Below, piece by piece: positions 7,393 through 12,181 of a DNA stretch of 12,181 bases. The notes under the pieces were generated by a model, which was not told the origin of the DNA, searched no databases, and worked only from the letters and a program-made list of their open reading frames with translations. Numbering within the stretch: position 1 is the first letter of the stretch; each line of letters begins with the position of its first letter. Source of the DNA: Sergeia podlipaevii (Eukaryota > Euglenozoa > Kinetoplastea > Trypanosomatida > Trypanosomatidae); assembly GCA_030849805.1 (NCBI GenBank), contig JASANZ010001726.1, positions 1 to 12,181 of the forward strand. Reading direction: 5' to 3'. A program made the translations under genes and the position numbers.

Positions 7393-8955
7393 CTAAACAG
7401 GATTAGCATCCAATATGGATTTCTCCCGTCTCATCATCTCAGAATAGAAGGTGGGGTAATGCATGCCGTCACAGCCTGTACCTCTCAACGTAGGCATGAG
7501 CACAATCCACGTCACCATCACCCCCCTTACTGCCGCTACCCATGCACGATCAAACCACCCACGACGCGCAGTTAAGAGAGAGGATGCAGCAGTGTTGGCC
7601 TTGGCGGCGCCGACGACGGGGTCTCCAGCAGTACCAAACGTCTCAAGCACATTGCGGAAAGCGCCAAGATCATATGGAGAGCAAAACACTTGACGCGTAG
7701 AGGCATACACGCGTGCCTGCTTCTCTTCCACCAGCAGCTCCTCCACTGAGGAGGTGTTATTCAGAATAAGGACGAGCATCTTGTAGCAGAAATAGAGCAT
7801 AAAGAGAAAGACGCTGACGGAGAGACTGATGCAGCAGATTACAGCAAAGGAGGTCAACTTGCTTCCTTGTGGGCCAAACGGAGCCACCAACGCAGTCACC
7901 GTCGGCATCCTCGTAGTACCGCCGCTACGGGTCTCCTCCTGCTTCTGATTGCGCTCAAGTGCCTTGCTCAGAGCCGCCTCGTACCTGTGCTGAACCCAGA
8001 AGGCATAGCCCAGAAAGCCTGCCTCAAGTAAAGTCCCAATACCCAGCCAAGCTACAAAAGAAAAGAAGTAACGATGATTCTCGGCGTCCACGCAGTTGTT
8101 GATCCATGGGCAGTGATGATCCATCTTGGGCACACACACTCCACATATACTGCAGTGGTGCTCCCGCGGAGCTTTCAGCCGATTGCACGGCACACAGAAG
8201 CGGCGCGGCGCATCAAGCAGACTATATCGCCTCTCTGTGGGAGGCATCATCTCCCCTTCACACGTAATGTGGTCCAGCTCGCGCAGCTGAGCCGGGGTAG
8301 CCCGGCGTGTCATACACAAAGAAGAGAAGCAAGGGCAAAGGGAGGAGCAGTGCCTGAAACAGTAAGGAGTAGTCGGACGGCGCTGCTGCTGCTGATGTTG
8401 AGCAGGAATTGACGATGCTGGGAGCGTAAAGCGGCCCTCTTGCTTGCGCTTTCGTGGAGCACAATGACACCCCTCTGCGTGTGCGCCACGCAATACAGCA
8501 GTAGCAGCACCACCCATAAAAGGTCTGGCATTGTCTTCTCTGATTGCGTCCTCACCCCCTTCAGCATCTTCTTCCTCTCTACATCCCTCGTCTTCCTCTG
8601 AAGACCCGGCGCCACCCCCCACCAGCACACAACCGCGCAGTGGCCCGCTACCTACCCGACAAGAAAACGTCGCACAGCACACATAGTTAAACAGAATGCA
8701 ATACGAAACGACGACGGTAAGGGCTACAATAGCGCTGTGGGCTAGTGTACCTGGAGTCGTGATGAGTGGTGCCACCTCCCTCGCGGAAACCACAGCACAG
8801 AAAACAATGAGGCCAACGCCGAAAGTCGCAATCAGATACCCAAGCATCTTTGATGCGAAAAGAACAGTCTGCACTAGACATTGCTGGTGAAAGAGAGGGA
8901 TGTCGTAACTTACGACCGTGTCGAGAGCCTGGACGATACTCTGGATGATAGACAT
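7393..8955 (-). CDS. DHHC-type palmitoyltransferase (protein S-acyltransferase)
   Basis: A 520-residue integral membrane enzyme that transfers palmitate from palmitoyl-CoA to cysteine side chains of target proteins, probably in Golgi, ER or endosomal membranes. Helices 1 and 2 are about 37-57 and 71-95; helices 3 and 4 about 297-320 and 368-397. Between helices 2 and 3 lies the complete cysteine-rich domain (254-288): C254/C257, H267-C268, C271, C274, then D279-H-H-C282 and C288, with CPWINNC. C282 is the expected acyl-carrying nucleophile. After helix 4, SSVE (402-405) stands where the family has TTxE, and YDLG..N..ETFG (428-441) matches the C-terminal conserved motif. The DPG motif usual after helix 2 is not evident. 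An unusual insert (105-250) is acidic, then Gln-rich, and contains a Cys cluster (199-214). A possible extra hydrophobic segment is at 472-490. The start is the only suitable ATG (8955). Confidence 0.96.
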   Translation of the reverse strand: MSIIQSIVQALDTVVSYDIPLFHQQCLVQTVLFASKMLGYLIATFGVGLIVFCAVVSAREVAPLITTPGTLAHSAIVALTVVVSYCILFNYVCCATFSCRVGSGPLRGCVLVGGGAGSSEEDEGCREEEDAEGGEDAIREDNARPFMGGAATAVLRGAHAEGCHCAPRKRKQEGRFTLPASSIPAQHQQQQRRPTTPYCFRHCSSLCPCFSSLCMTRRATPAQLRELDHITCEGEMMPPTERRYSLLDAPRRFCVPCNRLKAPREHHCSICGVCVPKMDHHCPWINNCVDAENHRYFFSFVAWLGIGTLLEAGFLGYAFWVQHRYEAALSKALERNQKQEETRSGGTTRMPTVTALVAPFGPQGSKLTSFAVICCISLSVSVFLFMLYFCYKMLVLILNNTSSVEELLVEEKQARVYASTRQVFCSPYDLGAFRNVLETFGTAGDPVVGAAKANTAASSLLTARRGWFDRAWVAAVRGVMVTWIVLMPTLRGTGCDGMHYPTFYSEMMRREKSILDANPV

Positions 8956-9378
8956 TGAAAGTCAAAGAAGAGAGAGAAAAAAAAAAGTAGCAGCAGCAAC
9001 AACAACAGCGCAGAAGGCGCTATAACAGCAAGCCAAAAGAATGCCGCTATCCCCCGCTTCACCTCCCTCACCCGTCTTCTTCAGCAAACGACTTGGGAAT
9101 AAACATGGAAAAAGAAAAGAGGAAAAGTGGCACAAAAGCTAAGGAAAAAAAGAGGAATTGCGCTCACAAAATAGAGCATCATGCAGAACATTAGAACACC
9201 ACTGATGACATACGCGCAAAGAAGCAAAGCGGCAATATATATATATTTAATCTGTTCCTGAGGATGATGTGTAAAAGAAAAAGAAGAAGAAGAACTTACG
9301 TACGTTCTTGAATCGATAAAGCGCAGGTGCCCACACACACTCTCTCTTTTTATGTGTATCTCAACTGATCTTCTGCCA
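8956..9378 (-). other. Intergenic region between the DUF971 and DHHC genes
   Basis: No supported gene. The minus strand holds a first pyrimidine block (complement of about 9276-9294), a second at 9143-9155, and a third at 9107-9126 preceding the best acceptor, plus one at 8964-8986 immediately before the ATG that lacks an AG. An AT repeat lies at 9236-9246. The open frame at 9081-9467 gives a hydrophobic peptide from these tracts and overlaps the DUF971 gene in another frame, so it was not called. Confidence 0.6.
9092..9126 (-). promoter_or_regulatory. Candidate spliced-leader acceptor for the DHHC gene
   Basis: A 20-base pyrimidine tract on the minus strand (complement of 9107-9126) is followed by its first AG at 9092-9093. 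The predicted leader (8956-9091) has no ATG; the nearest one (9104-9106) lies just upstream of the acceptor. An alternative AG is at 9139-9140. Confidence 0.45.
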
Positions 9379-10332
9379 CTACTTTTCGTCAAGCTTCTCT
9401 TCCTTGAAACAGGGAGATGATGACTTTGAGAAAGCGCCGCTGCCTGCGTGACGCACGCCTCTCTCATTGATTTCTGATACTTGACCAGAAGTTGTTGGTG
9501 CTGAACGTGCTAGTTGACGCCTCGACTTCGCACGCCGTGGAGGATCGCGACTCTTGCGGTTCTCGCGGAGCCTTATCACATACTCTCGCATTAGTCGATA
9601 TTTATTACCTGGAGATGTGAGATAGTATAGGTAGTCGTAGGCGTAGATGCCACCTGTATGACCGTCTGAGAAGATGATACGTAGTGCATAGTTACCAACA
9701 GGGATGATATCCGTAATCATCACCCCTCGTCGACCATAGACCAGCACGTTAGCACTATATGTACCGTCCGTGCTAGGGGTGTAGACACGTAGGTGCTCAG
9801 CGAGGGCACGAGTACGGTGTGCGTTTCGACCAAAAGTAGGTGGAGGCTTTGCCTCATCATTGCCACCGCAAAGATCCTCTTTCTCGGGTTTCTTCGCAAT
9901 GCCCTGACTGCTGCCACTGTTGCTGCGTTCGTCCGTATCTTCTCTGCACCCTCGCTCTGCTTCCGCCTTCACTCCGTCTAACGGCCAGATAAAGTCAATA
10001 TAAAGTCCAGTCTTGTCCACCGTCACACTCTTCGGTATCAGTAGTTGTCGCACCTCGCGTTGCATCTTCAGTCGCTCTGCGAGTGTCTGCTCCATGGGCC
10101 GGCGTCGCTCCAGCGTCCTGCGGGTCTCCGTGACGAGGCGGTCCTCCTGTAGCAGGGGAGAGCTGTGAAGCCATTTCTCCGCCACTGAGGCTGCGATGCT
10201 GCCACCAACACGATCCAACACGGAAAAAGTGCGTACTGAGAGAAGCAAAGAGGAGTTTGCACTAGAAGTGCTACGTAGCGAAGTCCCTAGCGACGGCGCT
10301 CTGTGTATCGTGCGCCAAAGTGCCATCTTCAT
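9379..10332 (-). CDS. DUF971 (GBBH-like N-terminal domain) protein, probably mitochondrial
   Basis: A 317-residue protein. Residues 1-45 are rich in Arg, Ser, Leu and Ala with no acidic residue until about 40, a likely mitochondrial presequence. Residues 102-121 (strand ending WPLDG) and 178-239 form a split DUF971 domain: LAEHLRVYTP (178-187), then GRRGVMITDI and PVGNYALRIIFSDGH followed by GIYAYDYLYYL, which closely follows the family core. About 50 charged, Ser/Gly/Lys-rich residues (123-172) interrupt the domain. A basic tail (256-280) follows. In other proteins this domain is found N-terminal to 2-oxoglutarate dioxygenases such as gamma-butyrobetaine hydroxylase, or fused to ApbC/HCF101 Fe-S carriers; here neither partner is present, so no enzyme activity is claimed. 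The start is ATG at 10332 (a second ATG is at 10326). The longer frame to 10392 starts with TTG and is excluded. Confidence 0.88.
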   Translation of the reverse strand: MKMALWRTIHRAPSLGTSLRSTSSANSSLLLSVRTFSVLDRVGGSIAASVAEKWLHSSPLLQEDRLVTETRRTLERRRPMEQTLAERLKMQREVRQLLIPKSVTVDKTGLYIDFIWPLDGVKAEAERGCREDTDERSNSGSSQGIAKKPEKEDLCGGNDEAKPPPTFGRNAHRTRALAEHLRVYTPSTDGTYSANVLVYGRRGVMITDIIPVGNYALRIIFSDGHTGGIYAYDYLYYLTSPGNKYRLMREYVIRLRENRKSRDPPRRAKSRRQLARSAPTTSGQVSEINERGVRHAGSGAFSKSSSPCFKEEKLDEK

Positions 10333-10374
10333 TTTTTTCTGTTTTTTTTTTCTTCTCAGTTGAAACACAATGTG

Positions 10375-10397
10375 CTGTAAGACAGAACACAAGTGGT
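10375..10397 (-). promoter_or_regulatory. Candidate spliced-leader acceptor for the DUF971 gene
   Basis: The minus strand reads CACTTGTGTTCTGTCTTACAG, with AG at 10375-10376, giving a leader of about 42 bases without any ATG. The tract is interrupted by G residues, so it is only moderately strong. It supports the ATG at 10332 and would exclude the TTG-started extension. Confidence 0.45.
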
Positions 10398-10475
10398 AGA
10401 CTGTATATATGCGTATGTGTGCGCGTGCCCAAGGAACACAAATTATACACTAGTTTAGTGTCCAGCAGAAAGGAA

Positions 10476-10494
10476 TTTTTTTTTTTAAAAAAAA
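10476..10494. repeat. T11-A8 block
   Basis: Eleven T followed directly by eight A on the plus strand, able to fold back on itself. It lies in the 5' flank of the DUF971 gene and may be variable in length. Confidence 0.85.
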
Positions 10495-10817
10495 TGCATC
10501 AAAGACACGCGAAGGAGCGAGCAAGAAAGAACCGTGAGGGGGTATAGTGCATACCTTTCAAAGGCTGCGTACTGTAAGGTATTTGATGAGGCACAAACAC
10601 AAACGCGAAAGAGGAAGAAAAAGATGTGACTTGTCGATGTCATTGTGAAGGAAAAAAAGCACACATATTCTGAAGGGGGCACACCATAGAAGCCGATACA
10701 AGTAGTTACAGTGGCGGCAGTAGAAGCAGACGCACAGACTTATATACACGAACAGAATCGCCACCGCAATGACTGTCGAGCGTAGCCTCCCACTTGTTTC
10801 TTTCCTCCTAAGGGTCA

Positions 10818-11786
10818 TCACACGCGCTGATTCACGTTTACCCCCCTCCAGGTCCAGCGTCGCTCCTTGATCCCTACGACTGCACCATGAGTTTGGACTA
10901 CATCCTCCTCAGTAGTGCCCCACATGGTACGACGACGCCGACACACATATCGCGCAAACCATGCGTTGCCAAGTTTCGTAGGCACACATACGTACACAGC
11001 ATGAAACACTAACCGTTGCAACACGCGATCCAGATGCATGCCGATGCGACACATTGCGGTAAAGTTTGTGGAGATCAATAAATCTGTGTTTTCAGGCTTG
11101 ACCAGCTCTGAAGTATGCACCCCAGGCACATCAGCGCTACTGCCTTTGTTTTTCTTCTTCTGTTGCTGCCCCTGGCGTCTGTTCTGTATAGAAGAGGTCG
11201 TTGAAGGTGACAGCGGTGTATCAACTGTAGTCGGATTAGCAAAGAGCGCGTCATCATCACCATTTGTAGTAGCGGCTCCACCACTGCTACTCCCTGCGTA
11301 GCGCCTAAGGAGACCAAACTGTCGAGAGGGGGCCTTCTCGATGAACAAGAGCACCAGCTCATTGGGAAGCGTGAGAGCCCCCGCATCGCCATCTCTGCTC
11401 TTGGCTCCTGCACTGCTGCTGCTGATGGTGCTAGTGGCGACTTTCGTCTTTGTTTTGCCACTTCCATCGTTCACGCCGCCACCACCACCAGCCGCACCGA
11501 CAGCAACTGCCGCCTTTCCTACTTTGAAGAAAGTTCGCAGCAGAAAATCGGCTTCTTGGGAATCCAAAGAGGCAAAGAAGAGCTGATGACGACTGAGGAG
11601 CTGCTTAGCTCCAGAGTCTTCGCCGTGAGTGAAGTATGTGAGGATACTGAAGAAGCTGAAGTTCCTCTCCAGCACGTACTGAACGCGGGCCTGGCACATG
11701 AGACAGTGCCCGTCAAAGAGAACTAAGTTTCGCGGCAAGCGCGGTAGAAGCGCCTTATATGCAGTGCCACGTAGACGCGTAGTCAT
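10818..11786 (-). CDS. DCC-family (DUF393) thiol-disulfide oxidoreductase-like protein with low-complexity inserts
   Basis: A 322-residue protein. LVLFDGHCLMCQARVQYVL (21-39) carries the family signature: D25 and the C28-x-x-C31 pair, which by analogy with thioredoxin-fold proteins would be redox-active. The C-terminal conserved part is also visible: a helix around FTAMCRIGMHLDRVLQRL (242-259) and then a basic NAWFARYVCRRRRTMWG (274-290), corresponding to the aromatic/Arg-rich end typical of the family. Family members are usually about 110-150 residues. The extra length comes from two inserts, Gly/Ala/Ser/Thr/Lys-rich at about 95-135 and Ser/Thr/Gln/Lys-rich at about 164-225, plus a 30-residue tail. 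The basic, acid-free first 20 residues could direct it to the mitochondrion. The substrate is unknown. The start is ATG at 11786. Family assignment is firm from motif and ends; activity is inferred. Confidence 0.88.
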   Translation of the reverse strand: MTTRLRGTAYKALLPRLPRNLVLFDGHCLMCQARVQYVLERNFSFFSILTYFTHGEDSGAKQLLSRHQLFFASLDSQEADFLLRTFFKVGKAAVAVGAAGGGGGVNDGSGKTKTKVATSTISSSSAGAKSRDGDAGALTLPNELVLLFIEKAPSRQFGLLRRYAGSSSGGAATTNGDDDALFANPTTVDTPLSPSTTSSIQNRRQGQQQKKKNKGSSADVPGVHTSELVKPENTDLLISTNFTAMCRIGMHLDRVLQRLVFHAVYVCVPTKLGNAWFARYVCRRRRTMWGTTEEDVVQTHGAVVGIKERRWTWRGVNVNQRV

Positions 11787-12181
11787 TGTTTAATATATGT
11801 ATGTGTGTATCGTATGTGTATGCAGTCTACTTGGGTTGGCTATGGTGGTGCTGGTGCTTACTTACCTCCCCTAGATGATCAAAGTCATCTAAAGAGATAA
11901 ACAGTAAATGCAATCTTCATTTTTCGCCCAATCATGAAAGAAGATGAAGAGTGAGAGAAAATATCAAAATAAAAATAAAAATGTGAACTGACTCGTTGCG
12001 ATGCAAGATCGCCACAAGGTCACTCACGCATATATATTCAAAAAAACAGGCAAAGTGATATAGCATTCATGACGAGCAATACCTGCAGCATTTCTGCTGC
12101 TGCCGCAGCTGTGCTTTGTGTATATGTATTCAAATATGTAGATTTGCGGTAGGATATAACTCTCCTTGTGTGTTGCGGATG
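11787..12181 (-). other. 5' flank of the DCC-family gene
   Basis: No gene is seen. The right-hand end is AT-rich and probably the 3' UTR of a gene beyond the window. Pyrimidine-rich minus-strand tracts lie at about 11936-11965 and 11891-11900, followed by possible acceptors with AG at 11915-11916 and 11889-11890. A short ATG frame begins immediately after the latter AG. A GT/AT-rich run at 11791-11821 precedes the start codon. Confidence 0.5.
11889..11904 (-). promoter_or_regulatory. Candidate spliced-leader acceptor for the DCC-family gene
   Basis: On the minus strand TTTATCTCTTTAG places an AG at 11889-11890, predicting a leader of about 102 bases. Unlike the other genes, the first three bases of this leader would be an ATG starting a five-codon frame. 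Competing AGs at 11915-11916 and 11871-11872 keep confidence low. Confidence 0.35.

Larger units (their letters stand above)
10333..10817 (-). other. Intergenic region between the DCC-family and DUF971 genes
   Basis: No confidently supported gene. An 86-codon minus-strand frame from 10818 to 10558, whose ATG overlaps the stop of the DCC-family gene, is discussed as a finding. Pyrimidine tracts (complement of about 10602-10622 and the T11A8 block at 10476-10494) and an acceptor at 10375-10376 belong to the DUF971 gene leader. Directly before the DUF971 ATG the minus strand is A-rich, as is common before trypanosomatid starts. Confidence 0.55.

Noticed and set aside
9081..9467. 128-codon hydrophobic frame on the minus strand
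   Set aside because: It overlaps the end of the DUF971 gene in another frame, and its Ser/Phe/Leu content comes from the pyrimidine tracts of the DHHC gene leader.
9379..10332. Annotation as gamma-butyrobetaine hydroxylase
   Set aside because: Only the N-terminal DUF971 domain is present; the iron and 2-oxoglutarate binding catalytic domain is absent.
10333..10392. Twenty-residue extension of the DUF971 protein
   Set aside because: It begins with TTG, is Lys-rich from an A-rich tract, and would push the mitochondrial presequence inward; a splice acceptor is predicted inside it.
1..12181. tRNA, rRNA, CRISPR, transposon or bacterial operon signals
   Set aside because: No cloverleaf-like element, repeat-spacer array, transposase motif or Shine-Dalgarno spacing was seen; the repeats present are simple microsatellites.

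Overview
The window reads as a nuclear chromosome segment of a trypanosomatid (kinetoplastid) protist. Six intron-free protein genes all lie on the minus strand, spaced by 395-1073 bases of AT-rich, microsatellite-rich DNA. Upstream of each gene the minus strand carries pyrimidine tracts followed by AG, the layout expected of a polycistronic unit processed by spliced-leader trans-splicing. There is no bacterial-style operon overlap, no Shine-Dalgarno spacing and no RNA gene that I can recognise. The proteins carry the long Ser/Gly/Ala/Gln-rich inserts common in this group. I cannot place the genus. The moderate base composition and non-GC-saturated codons make a classical high-GC Leishmania less likely.

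In transcription order (right to left): (1) 11786-10818, a DCC/DUF393-family thiol-disulfide oxidoreductase-like protein with two low-complexity insertions. (2) 10332-9379, a DUF971 (GBBH-like N-terminal domain) protein with a probable mitochondrial presequence. (3) 8955-7393, a DHHC-type protein S-acyltransferase with a complete DHHC cysteine-rich domain. (4) 6964-5855 and (5) 4781-2214, two proteins of unknown function with an N-terminal pair of membrane helices and a long polar tail. (6) 1681-578, a secreted or lumenal cysteine-containing protein of unknown function. The first 577 bases are the 3' flank of this last gene and leader-type sequence for a gene outside the window.

Genes 4 and 5 appear to be divergent tandem paralogues. 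They share a colinear membrane-hairpin segment and at least two further short blocks, although no family was recognised for either. The larger one also carries an acidic-flanked FFAT-like motif, which hints at an endoplasmic-reticulum contact-site role. This is the most interesting signal in the window.

Three apparent N-terminal extensions (to 1690, 7000 and 10392) begin at TTG or GTG codons. They were shortened to the first ATG, which in each case fits the upstream splice signal and the signal-sequence position. Gene order in trypanosomatids rarely reflects shared function, so no common pathway is claimed for the six genes.
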